This document shows, piece after piece, positions 1 to 7,513 of a stretch of 50,232 nt of DNA; position 1 is the first letter of the stretch; every line of letters starts with the position of its first letter. Below the pieces are notes generated by a model. The model worked only from the letters and a program-made list of their open reading frames with translations. It did no database searches and was not told where the DNA came from. The position numbers and the translations under genes are program-made. Source of the DNA: a bacterium. Its GTDB lineage: Bacteria > Vulcanimicrobiota > Vulcanimicrobiia > Vulcanimicrobiales > SCRA01. The stretch is from assembly GCA_004298675.1 (NCBI GenBank), contig SCRI01000069.1, forward strand, positions 1 to 50,232, in the 5' to 3' direction.

Positions 1-293
1 TCGTCGAGATCCAGCTCGCGCGCCTGCGCGCACGCTTGGCCGAGCGGCGCATCGCGCTGGAGCTGGACGAAGCGGCGAAACGCCATCTGGTGCGGACGGG
101 TTACGACCCTGCCTACGGCGCGCGCCCGCTCAAGCGCGCGATTCAACGCGAGCTGGAGACCCCGCTAGGACGAAAGATCCTAGCCGGCGAGATTCACGAG
201 GGCCAAGACGTGCGCGTCGATTTCGACGCTCAGCGCGAGGAGATGACGTTCACGCCGCTCGCGGCGGCCACTCCGGCCACCGCCGCGACTTAG
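1..293 (+). CDS. clpB: ClpB disaggregase, C-terminal fragment
   Basis: This is the 3' end of a gene that begins outside the window. Reading in frame from base 3 gives about 96 residues of the small subdomain that closes the second AAA+ module of ClpB. It contains VEIQLARLRARLAERRIAL, then GYDPAYGARPLKRAIQ, the sensor-2 region whose Arg contacts nucleotide, and then ETPLGRKILAGE. ClpB works with DnaK to pull polypeptides out of aggregates in the cytosol. No start codon is needed because the frame is open to the window edge. The stop overlaps by four bases the stop of the converging EamA gene. Assignment to ClpB rather than ClpC rests on the exact wording of the sensor-2 block. A second, unusual Clp-type ATPase lies at 44832-46787. 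Confidence 0.9.
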   Translation, partial: VEIQLARLRARLAERRIALELDEAAKRHLVRTGYDPAYGARPLKRAIQRELETPLGRKILAGEIHEGQDVRVDFDAQREEMTFTPLAAATPATAAT

Positions 294-1216
294 CCTTCGG
301 ACTCACGGATCGCCGCGGGACTAGCAAACATCAGCGCGAGGCTCGCCGCCAACAATGCGCCGCTGAGTAAGACGTCCGGCGTCAGGTGCTCGTGCACCAG
401 CGCCACCGCGGCGATCAAGCCGGTGGCGACGGCCGCGTAGAGCCCGCCGGTCGTCGCGATCGTGGCACTGGAGCGCCGGATCGCCATCACGTTGGCGATC
501 GGTCCGACCAATCCCAACGCCACGACCATCTCGCCGAAGAACGCCCACGCCACGTGGGGCGCCACGAAAGGGTGGGCGATGGCACCTCCTACGCCGGCCA
601 GCATTCCCGCCACGGCGACGATCAGAGCACCCAGCCCCGTGCTGGCCACGGAGACGAAGGCCGAGGGAAATCGCGTCGTGAGCTCGCGCGTGCCCAACGC
701 GAAGAGCGCATAGATCACGATCCAAGCGAGCATCAGCGCATCGCCTTGCAGCGAGGAGCCTTGCGCGGAGCGGGTGGCGGAGAGTACTGCCACGCCGGCC
801 ACGCCGCACGCGATCGAGAGCCAAGCGCGCCCGCGCAGCGGTTGACGGTAGAGCGCCGACTCCAGCAACGCCGTGGCCGGTGGCGTGAGACCACTGATCA
901 GCACCACGTGCGCGGCGCTCGTCCACTGCGAAGCCACGGCATACAGCCCCGTCAGCCCCGGTCCAAACAAGAGCCCCAGCCACGCCAGGCGCCCGGCATC
1001 GGCCACAGCGATCGAGCGCCCGCGCGGCCACACCGCCCAAGCCGCGACCGCGAAGATCGGGACCGACCAGAATCCGCGCGCGACCGCCAGCGTCACCCCG
1101 TCGAAGAGGGCGCCGCCTCCGGCCGCATAGAGCACCTTGGAGACCGGCGCGTTCAAGCCCCACGCTAGGCCGGCCACGACCACCAGCGCAAAGACGAGCA
1201 GTGGAGATGCCTTCAC
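290..1216 (-). CDS. EamA/DMT-family transporter
   Basis: A 308-residue integral membrane protein with about ten hydrophobic helices arranged as two EamA repeats, the pattern of drug/metabolite transporters. The first helix carries GLAWGLNAPVSKVLY, the usual first-helix signature. The substrate cannot be read from sequence; relatives export amino acids or other metabolites. The start is GTG at 1216, with a GAGGGG ribosome site four bases upstream. Longer in-frame starts are absent. The gene is divergent from metF with about 80 bases between the two starts, and its stop runs into the end of clpB. Two more EamA proteins occur at 18673 and 20280, so this is one of three in the window. Confidence 0.85.
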   Translation of the reverse strand: MKASPLLVFALVVVAGLAWGLNAPVSKVLYAAGGGALFDGVTLAVARGFWSVPIFAVAAWAVWPRGRSIAVADAGRLAWLGLLFGPGLTGLYAVASQWTSAAHVVLISGLTPPATALLESALYRQPLRGRAWLSIACGVAGVAVLSATRSAQGSSLQGDALMLAWIVIYALFALGTRELTTRFPSAFVSVASTGLGALIVAVAGMLAGVGGAIAHPFVAPHVAWAFFGEMVVALGLVGPIANVMAIRRSSATIATTGGLYAAVATGLIAAVALVHEHLTPDVLLSGALLAASLALMFASPAAIRESEG

Positions 1217-1296
1217 GCCCCCTCATGCGCCGCAAGGGGGCGCACGCCCCTCTTCACGAGAGGCCGCCCGCGCGCGCAAGGCGTAGTCTCGACCGC

Positions 1297-2250
1297 ATGA
1301 AGATCGCCGAGATCCTCGCTGCGCGGCGGCCGTCGTTCTCGTTCGAGTTCTTTCCACCCAAGAGCGAGGCGGCGATGGCGGCGTTGCTCGAAACGGTGGC
1401 CACGTTGCGCCCCCTGCAACCGGCATTCGTCTCCGTCACCTACGGCGCCGGTGGAGGCACGCGCGCACGCACCATCGAGATCACCAAGACGATGAAGCGC
1501 GATCTGGGCATCGAGGCGATGGCACACCTCACCTGCGTGGGCGCTACCCGCGACGAGTTGCGGGCGACCCTCACCGATATTCGCGGCGCCGGCATCGAGA
1601 ACGTCCTGGCGCTGCGTGGCGATCCCCCCGCCGGCGAGGCCGCGTTCGCCGCCGTCACGGGCGGACTCGCCCATGGAGCCGATCTCGTGCGCCTGGTTCG
1701 CGAGGACCACTCGCTCTGCGTCGGCGCCGCCTGCTACCCCGAGAAGCACGTCGAGGCCGCCGACCCCGCCGACGACTTGCGCCATCTGCGCCACAAAGTC
1801 GAGGCAGGGGCGCAATTCCTCATCACGCAGTTGTTTTTCGACAATCAGCGCTATTTCTCGTTCGTCGAGCGCGCACGCCGCGCCGGCATCGACGTGCCCA
1901 TCATCCCCGGTATCATGCCGATCACGAACGCCGCGCAGATCGAGCGCTTCACGCGCATGTGCGGCGCCACCATCCCGCCCGCGCTCGTGGCCGAACTGGA
2001 GGCGCGCGGCGAAGAGCCTGAGGCCGTCATCGACCTCGGAGTGGCCTACGCCACACTTCAGTGCGTCGATCTGCTGGCGCGCGGCGTGCCGGCGATCCAC
2101 TTCTACACGCTCAACAAGTCGCCGGCCACGCGTGCGGTGGTCTCGGCTTTACTGGCTGCACGCCCGTGGGAGCCGGCCCGCGGGCGCCGGTACGTGGAGA
2201 ACGCGGATAGTGTCGCCGAATCGGCGCTCTCGCTGCCGACGACGCTGTAG
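1297..2250 (+). CDS. metF: Methylenetetrahydrofolate reductase
   Basis: A 317-residue TIM-barrel flavoprotein that reduces 5,10-methylenetetrahydrofolate to 5-methyltetrahydrofolate, the methyl donor for methionine synthesis. The N-terminus reads PSFSFEFFPPKSEAA, with the conserved catalytic Glu in FEFFPPK. Further family blocks are SVTYGAGG, LALRGDPP, ITQLFFDN, PGIMPITN and, near the end, HFYTLNKS. The frame is open for 32 codons upstream of the ATG at 1297, but that extra stretch is Arg/Pro-rich and not conserved, so 1297 is chosen. I see no strong Shine-Dalgarno site. The gene is divergent from an EamA transporter and followed after 95 bases by a cupredoxin gene with its own likely promoter. 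One-carbon supply fits the glycine-producing enzymes elsewhere in the window. Confidence 0.95.
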   Translation: MKIAEILAARRPSFSFEFFPPKSEAAMAALLETVATLRPLQPAFVSVTYGAGGGTRARTIEITKTMKRDLGIEAMAHLTCVGATRDELRATLTDIRGAGIENVLALRGDPPAGEAAFAAVTGGLAHGADLVRLVREDHSLCVGAACYPEKHVEAADPADDLRHLRHKVEAGAQFLITQLFFDNQRYFSFVERARRAGIDVPIIPGIMPITNAAQIERFTRMCGATIPPALVAELEARGEEPEAVIDLGVAYATLQCVDLLARGVPAIHFYTLNKSPATRAVVSALLAARPWEPARGRRYVENADSVAESALSLPTTL

Positions 2251-2296
2251 CGCAATCGTTGCTACATTCGTCGCTGTGGACGCTCGCGCAGGGGCG

Positions 2297-2302
2297 TAGA
2301 AT
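2297..2302 (+). promoter_or_regulatory. Possible -10 element before the cupredoxin gene
   Basis: TAGAAT lies 44 bases before the TTG start of the cupredoxin gene and differs from TATAAT at one position. No convincing -35 sits 16-18 bases upstream, so this is a weak call. The metF stop is 47 bases upstream, so the element would give the cupredoxin gene a promoter of its own. Confidence 0.3.
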
Positions 2303-2345
2303 CGTGCGGGATTTTATTGCCTCTCATCCGCGAAAGGACCACAAG

Positions 2346-2702
2346 TTGAAGTTCGGTACATCCCTGATGGCCGCGGCCATCGTGCTCGGCATGACCGGTA
2401 TCGCCGGTGCCGCCGCCCCCGCGTCCAAGACGGTCAACATCTCGGCTAAGAACTTTGCTTTCACGCCTGCGGTTGTGACCCTCAAGGAGGGCCAGCCCAC
2501 CACGCTCAAGCTCGTCGCCACCGAGGGCGCCCATGGCCTGACCGCTCCGGAGATCGGACTCACCAAGATGGTGACCATCACGAGCGCCCCGACCACCGTC
2601 ACGGTGACCCCGCAGAAGGTTGGAACGTTCGTTGAGCACTGCGCCCTCTTCTGCGGCGCGGGCCACGCCAACATGGTGATCACCTTCAAGGTCGTCAAGT
2701 AG
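2346..2702 (+). CDS. Exported single-domain Cu-A-type cupredoxin
   Basis: A 118-residue protein with a signal peptide (MKFGTSLMAAAIVLGMTGIA, cleavage near AGAAA) and one cupredoxin domain. The metal site reads His63 ... Cys99-x3-Cys103-x3-His107-x2-Met110 (CALFCGAGHANM). This is the spacing of the binuclear Cu-A centre of cytochrome oxidase subunit II, and His63 to Cys99 is 36 residues, also as in Cu-A. The residue whose backbone ligates copper in oxidase (Glu) is Leu here. The start is TTG at 2346, preceded seven bases upstream by AAAGGA. An ATG at 2259 would add a non-conserved leader and spoil the signal peptide. It probably acts in the periplasm as an electron carrier or copper donor; the partner is unknown and no oxidase gene is in view. 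Confidence 0.85.
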   Translation: MKFGTSLMAAAIVLGMTGIAGAAAPASKTVNISAKNFAFTPAVVTLKEGQPTTLKLVATEGAHGLTAPEIGLTKMVTITSAPTTVTVTPQKVGTFVEHCALFCGAGHANMVITFKVVK

Positions 2703-2747
2703 CTCGAAACCCTCGCCGTCCTTGCTGGGGCGGTCGTTCCCAACGAG

Positions 2748-2774
2748 CCCTCGCCGTGATCTTGACGGCGGGGG
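2748..2774. terminator. Hairpin between convergent genes
   Basis: CCCTCGCCGT and ACGGCGGGGG form a 10-pair stem (one G-T pair) around a 7-base loop. It lies between the cupredoxin stop at 2702 and the stop of the converging GGDEF-EAL gene at 2779. The T tract is poor on both strands, so efficient rho-independent termination is uncertain. Confidence 0.4.
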
Positions 2775-2778
2775 TTCG

Positions 2779-5436
2779 TCATACCATGGAGACACGACTC
2801 AGCAGACGTTCCATCTCCCCAGCCGGCACCGGGGCCGAGAATAGGAAGCCCTGCCCTAGGAGGCAACCGAGGTCGACGAGCCGGCGCCGCTGCGCGTCGC
2901 TCTCGACGCCTTCGGCAACCGCTTCCATCCGCAGGCCCTCGGCAACACCCAGCAACGTCGCGATGACCGCACCGGCGGCCTCGTCGCCGTCCACTCGCTC
3001 CACGAGCGCATGGTCGATCTTCATCCAGCCGGCGCCCATACGCCGCAGCGCCGTGATCGAGGAGCTCCCCGCACCGTAGCCGTCAACGGCGATCCGGATG
3101 CCGGCGTCGCACAGCGCGCGCACCGTACGCTCCGCGCCCTGATGCCCCTCGGTGGTCACGGCTTCCGGAATCTCCACCACGACACGCTTGGGATCGACAC
3201 GTGCTTCGCGTAGCAAGGCTAACAGCTGCGCAGCTCCGTCGACGCGCGCCAACTGGACCAGCGAGAGATTGAGCGAGAGCACGCGCAAGAGGCCCGACTC
3301 CAGCCACGGTGCGGCGTGACGGATGGCCTCACGATTGGCCCATGTACCGACGGACTCGATGAGGCCGCTCGACTCGAGGTATGGCAGGAACGACGCCGGG
3401 GTGGTCAGCACATCGCGGTCGCACCAGCGCAGCAGTGCCTCTGCCCCCACGATCCCGCCGCGCGCCAGCTCGGGGCCGGCCGAGCGCAGATCGACGATCG
3501 GCTGGAAATAGACGACGAACTCGTGCCGCTCCGCGGCGTGGAAGAGGCGCAAACTGAGCGCGTCTTGCGTTTGCGCATCCGCCAGCTCCCCGAAGCGCTG
3601 CGTGCGCCCGGTACCGGCACGCTTGGCCAAGTACATCGCTTCGTCCGCGTGCCGGACGAGCGTCTCGCCGTCTTGCGCATCCGTAGGAAAGATGCTGACG
3701 CCGATGCTGGCTTGGATGGAGATCTCGCCCCGTGCCGTATCGATCGGCTGCGTCAGCGAGCGATGGATGTTCGCGGAAACCGCGAGCGGAACGTGCGCGT
3801 AGCCCCCGCTCCCCTCTCCGGCTCCCACCCGCTCGATGTCGGAGATCATCACCAAGAACTCGTCACCGGAGAGGCGCACCACCAGATCCGTGGCGCGTGC
3901 GGAGTGCCGTAGACGCGAGGCCGCGACCTGCAGGACGGCGTCGCCTGTGGCATGACCGAGCGAGTCGTTGATCGCTTTGAAACCGTCGAGATCGACGAAG
4001 ACGGCGGCTACGGCGCGGCCGCTTCTGCGTGCGCGCTCCAGTGCCGGAGCCAAATGCTCGTCGAGCATGCTGCGATTCGGCAGACCGGTAAGGGCGTCGT
4101 GATACGCGAGATACGCCACTTCCTCGCTCTCGAGCCGCTGCGAGGTAATGTCGTTGGCGAACACCAGCACGAACTCGGGCCGGCCGCTCATGTCGCGCAC
4201 ACCCGACATGTTGAGATGCAGCCAATGCTGGTGTCCGACTCCGTCGACGAAGCGCGCCTGCAGATCTGCCGCGTGCGCCTCGCCGTCGATGATCCTCTGC
4301 AATGCGCGCTGCACCGCCGGGCGGTCATCCGGCGCGACGAATCGCACCAACGGCTCCGCGCGTGTCTCTCCGGGCGTCCGTTTGAGCAGCGCGCTGAACG
4401 CAGGCGGAGTCTTCCGGCAATGCGCGTCGATCCCAACGTGCAGCACCATCGTCGACGACGCCTCTTCGGCCCGCGAGAGCTGCTCTTGTGCGGCGCGAAG
4501 TTGGCGCTCCATGCGCGCTCGCGCGCTCACGACGCCGCCCATCAAGAGGCTCGTCAACGTGGCGCCAAGCATGAACTCTTGAACGCCGGTGGTGGCGGCC
4601 GCCGTATAGCCGAACCATGTGCTTAGCACGATCACGGCCAACTCCGTGGCGGCGTTGACCACGATCGCTCCGGAGAGACCGCGCCGTACGACGATCCACG
4701 CCAGCGGCAGAAAGTAGAAATACAGGAAACTCAGAGCCTGCGATCCCGTCGTCGATACGGCGTATGCCAGCGTCAGGATAGCCGCCGTCGACAAGGCCTG
4801 CCCGATCGTCTCCACGCGCGAGAGCGGCGCAAGCGAAGGAACCCTCCGCCGCTGCGGGACGGGCAGGCGCACGAGCCGGCGAACCAACGGCGTACCGTAT
4901 ACCACAAGGAACGGAAGTATCGCTACGGTACCGGCAGCGCGCCCGATCCAGCCGCCGGCAATCGTCGCCGGAACGTGCTGCCACTCGGCCATGCCGGTGG
5001 CAGCGGCGTAGAGCGCTGAGGCCGCGGCGGCGCAGAGGGTAGCCAGGAGCCCCGCGACCACGACCACATTGGTCATGTCGCGAATGCGGCGCCGCAGCGG
5101 ATCGTAGCCGAGCGGCCCCATCAAGATCAGGCCGGTGCCGCCATAGATCAGCATGTCGAGCACGCCCTGCGTGAGGACCTGTACAGAACGGGCAGCCGCG
5201 AACGGCTGCCCGAGCAGACTCACGGCATGCGCGACGAGGATCAGCGGCGCATACCCCACGCCGAACGCCAGCACGGCAAACAGTGAAAGAGTAGGCGGAA
5301 GATACCACGCGGGCACGCCGGGCTGCGCCAAGGCCACCGCGCGGCTAAGCGCGTTCAGCAAGTTCCAGGCTGCGATGAAGGAGATGGACACCGCAAGAGT
5401 GCGCGCGCATTTGCCGAGCAGGCTGGTGCGACTCAT
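2779..5436 (-). CDS. MASE1-PAS-GGDEF-EAL cyclic-di-GMP protein
   Basis: An 885-residue membrane protein. Residues 1 to about 310 form a multi-helix MASE1-like sensor. A PAS domain follows (about 325-440), then a GGDEF domain (about 445-620) with active-site RLSGDEF near 525, then an EAL domain (about 635-885) with AEALLRW near 666. GGDEF domains make cyclic-di-GMP and EAL domains hydrolyse it. The EAL domain keeps the catalytic Glu, Asn (LNLS), Glu (VEIPE), Lys (MKID), EGVE and Gln. The paired Asp motif DDFG reads DGYG near 782, so the second metal-binding Asp is Gly and hydrolysis may be weak or lost. The start is ATG at 5436, with GAGGA seven bases upstream. A TTG at 5478 is less likely. 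It appears monocistronic. Confidence 0.9.
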   Translation of the reverse strand: MSRTSLLGKCARTLAVSISFIAAWNLLNALSRAVALAQPGVPAWYLPPTLSLFAVLAFGVGYAPLILVAHAVSLLGQPFAAARSVQVLTQGVLDMLIYGGTGLILMGPLGYDPLRRRIRDMTNVVVVAGLLATLCAAAASALYAAATGMAEWQHVPATIAGGWIGRAAGTVAILPFLVVYGTPLVRRLVRLPVPQRRRVPSLAPLSRVETIGQALSTAAILTLAYAVSTTGSQALSFLYFYFLPLAWIVVRRGLSGAIVVNAATELAVIVLSTWFGYTAAATTGVQEFMLGATLTSLLMGGVVSARARMERQLRAAQEQLSRAEEASSTMVLHVGIDAHCRKTPPAFSALLKRTPGETRAEPLVRFVAPDDRPAVQRALQRIIDGEAHAADLQARFVDGVGHQHWLHLNMSGVRDMSGRPEFVLVFANDITSQRLESEEVAYLAYHDALTGLPNRSMLDEHLAPALERARRSGRAVAAVFVDLDGFKAINDSLGHATGDAVLQVAASRLRHSARATDLVVRLSGDEFLVMISDIERVGAGEGSGGYAHVPLAVSANIHRSLTQPIDTARGEISIQASIGVSIFPTDAQDGETLVRHADEAMYLAKRAGTGRTQRFGELADAQTQDALSLRLFHAAERHEFVVYFQPIVDLRSAGPELARGGIVGAEALLRWCDRDVLTTPASFLPYLESSGLIESVGTWANREAIRHAAPWLESGLLRVLSLNLSLVQLARVDGAAQLLALLREARVDPKRVVVEIPEAVTTEGHQGAERTVRALCDAGIRIAVDGYGAGSSSITALRRMGAGWMKIDHALVERVDGDEAAGAVIATLLGVAEGLRMEAVAEGVESDAQRRRLVDLGCLLGQGFLFSAPVPAGEMERLLSRVSMV

Positions 5437-5500
5437 CGACGCGTCCTCGGCCACCCGGCTGCGGTATGCAATGCGCAAGGAGCAGATGTTCTGCCCGCTA

Positions 5501-5516
5501 CGGCGGCCTCCCGCCG
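5501..5516. terminator. GC-rich hairpin downstream of the dehydratase gene
   Basis: CGGCGG and CCGCCG form a perfect six-pair stem with a four-base loop between the threonine dehydratase stop (5535) and the GGDEF-EAL start (5436). No T run follows on the minus strand. It may end the GH125-YeiH-dehydratase transcript, but the evidence is only the stem. Confidence 0.25.
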
Positions 5517-5534
5517 CCCAAGTGTCCTCTTGTG

Positions 5535-6515
5535 TTAGGACTTTGTGAACATGATGTCACGCAGCGATGCCAGCGAAATGTTGGCGCCGGTTACCGGGAG
5601 CAAGACGCTGGCACCCGCGATCTCCGTACGTAGACGGCGGGCACACGCTAGGGCTGCCGCACCGGCAGGCTCCGCCAATTGATGCGCATGTTCGATGAGA
5701 AAACGCACGCCTTCCGCGATTTCGCGATCGTCTACGAGCACGAAATCATCGAGATATTCGGCCAGCAGGCTCTGCGGCAGATCGTAGGATTCGCGGGTAG
5801 CCAGCCCCTCCGCCAACGTCGACTGGGATTCGTAGCGTACGTGCTCCCGGCGCAGCCACGCGTCGTGCGCGGCGGGCGCCTGCGCGCTGCAGACGGCGAT
5901 CACCCGCGTTTGCGCGGAGAGTGCCTTGGCCACCAAGGCCGCCCCGGCGGCGTTCGATCCCCCTCCTACCGGCACGATCAGCACGTCGAACGAACGCCGG
6001 GCAAAGGCCTCCAGCGCCATCGTCGCGACCCCCGCGATCAACAACGGCTCGTCGCCCGAGGAGATAAATCGCCTCCCCTCCTCCTGCGCTGCGCGCTCGG
6101 CAACGGCAACGCTGGCCTGGAAGTCTTGCCCCTCCAGCCGCACCTCTGCTCCCATCGCCTCCATCGCACGTACCTTGAACGGATTGGCGCCTGCCGGCGC
6201 GTAGATCACCGCGGGGACGCCGTAGAGCGCTGCGGCGTAGGCGATCGATTGTCCGTGGTTCCCCGTCGATGCCGTGACGACGCCGCGCTCACGCACTTGC
6301 TCGACGTTGACCGCCATCCAGTTGACGCCGCCGCGGACTTTGAACGCGCCGGTAGGCTGAGCCGACTCCAGCTTCAGCCAGGCATCGCAGCCCAGCGCGC
6401 GCGCAAAGGCGGGATGCTGCACGAGCGGCGTCTCAGGGAGATAGCGCGCGATGCGGTCGTAGGCCGCGCGCACGTCCGCAATATCCAATCGGCTCACTTC
6501 ATCTTCTCCAAACAT
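5535..6515 (-). CDS. Threonine/serine dehydratase-like PLP enzyme
   Basis: A 326-residue fold-type II PLP enzyme. The PLP lysine is in PTGAFKVRGG, the substrate carboxylate loop is ASTGNHGQS, and the phosphate-binding Gly-rich loop is VGGGSNAAG. The family deaminates threonine to 2-oxobutyrate or serine to pyruvate. There is no C-terminal ACT domain, so this is the short catabolic type without isoleucine feedback; serine racemase-like activity is an alternative. The start is the ATG at 6515, which overlaps the stop of the upstream YeiH-like gene as TAATG, implying coupled translation. It is the third gene of a trio with GH125 and the YeiH-like transporter. A longer open frame upstream runs antisense-like through the YeiH gene and is not coding. 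Confidence 0.85.
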   Translation of the reverse strand: MFGEDEVSRLDIADVRAAYDRIARYLPETPLVQHPAFARALGCDAWLKLESAQPTGAFKVRGGVNWMAVNVEQVRERGVVTASTGNHGQSIAYAAALYGVPAVIYAPAGANPFKVRAMEAMGAEVRLEGQDFQASVAVAERAAQEEGRRFISSGDEPLLIAGVATMALEAFARRSFDVLIVPVGGGSNAAGAALVAKALSAQTRVIAVCSAQAPAAHDAWLRREHVRYESQSTLAEGLATRESYDLPQSLLAEYLDDFVLVDDREIAEGVRFLIEHAHQLAEPAGAAALACARRLRTEIAGASVLLPVTGANISLASLRDIMFTKS

Positions 6516-7513
6516 TACAGGACGTGCTGCATGATCAAGCTGGTGATCGCAACCAGCGCCCAGATCGCGGCGCCCAGCGCCACCGGGCGCACGCCGGCGG
6601 AGCCGAACGCACGCACGTCCACGCGCAATCCGACGCCCGCCAGCGCCACGACGATGAGAAAGGTGCCCAGCTGCGCCAGCGCCGCCGTGGCCGCATGCGG
6701 CAGCACGTGCACGGAGTTGACCGCCGCCGCCAGCACGAAGGCGAGGATGAACCACGGCAGCATGCGGGCAAACGTCTGCGGCTCGCGCTGCAACGGTCCG
6801 CGCTCGCGCGCGCGCCACGCAACCGCCGCCGCCACGCCCAGAGAGACCGGCACGATCATCACCGTGCGTGCAAGCTTGACGATCGTGGCGATGATGCCCG
6901 CAGCGTGGCTGAAGCTGTACCCGGCCGCAACCACGGACGACGTATCGTTGACCGCCGTGCCCGCCCAAATACCGAACGTCGTGTCGCTCATATGCAAGAC
7001 GTGGCCGAAGAGCGGAAAGAGAAAGACCGCGAGCACGTTGTAGAGGAAGATCGTGGAGATGGCGTACGCGATCTCGCCGGCCTCGGCCGCGACGATCGGC
7101 GCCACCGCGGCGATGGCCGACGCGCCGCAGATGGAGGTCCCCACCGCGATCAGCAGACCCGCGCGTGTATCGACGCGCAGCAGCCGCCCGAGCACCAAGC
7201 CGCCCGCGAGGCCCGCCGCCAACGTCACCAGCATGACTCCGGCACTCGCGCGTCCCACGCTCCACAAGCCGGGCAGATCGATGCCGAAACCCAGCAGCAC
7301 GATGGCGGCTTGCAGCATTTGCTTGGAGGCGAGCGCAACCCCGGCGGAGCTCGCTTTCGAGTCACCCGCAACGTTACGCACGATGATGCCGAGCAGGATC
7401 GCGAAGACGGGCGCACCGACGATCGGGGCGGCCCGGCCGATCAGCGCCGCGATCACCGCCAGCGTCAGCACCAGCGCGAGACCCGGGAGAGTTTCGAGCC
7501 ATGTCGAGATCAT
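6515..7513 (-). CDS. YeiH-family putative sulfate exporter
   Basis: A 332-residue polytopic inner-membrane protein with about ten helices, of the YeiH/UPF0324 family (Cons_hypoth698). Recognisable blocks are GAPVFAILLGIIVRN, VLLGFGIDL, GTSICGASAIAAVAPI and GTAVNDTSSVVAAGYSFS. The family is described as putative sulfate or organosulfonate-related exporters, and its substrate is not proven. The start ATG overlaps the stop of the GH125 gene by four bases (ATGA), and its own stop overlaps the start of the dehydratase gene. Tight linkage of a deaminating PLP enzyme and this exporter suggests handling of an amino or sulfur compound, which is inference. Confidence 0.85.
   Translation of the reverse strand: MISTWLETLPGLALVLTLAVIAALIGRAAPIVGAPVFAILLGIIVRNVAGDSKASSAGVALASKQMLQAAIVLLGFGIDLPGLWSVGRASAGVMLVTLAAGLAGGLVLGRLLRVDTRAGLLIAVGTSICGASAIAAVAPIVAAEAGEIAYAISTIFLYNVLAVFLFPLFGHVLHMSDTTFGIWAGTAVNDTSSVVAAGYSFSHAAGIIATIVKLARTVMIVPVSLGVAAAVAWRARERGPLQREPQTFARMLPWFILAFVLAAAVNSVHVLPHAATAALAQLGTFLIVVALAGVGLRVDVRAFGSAGVRPVALGAAIWALVAITSLIMQHVL

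Noticed and set aside
5679-7043. A 454-codon plus-strand frame opposite the dehydratase and YeiH genes.
   Set aside because: It crosses two well-supported genes, has shadow-type composition and no recognisable domain.
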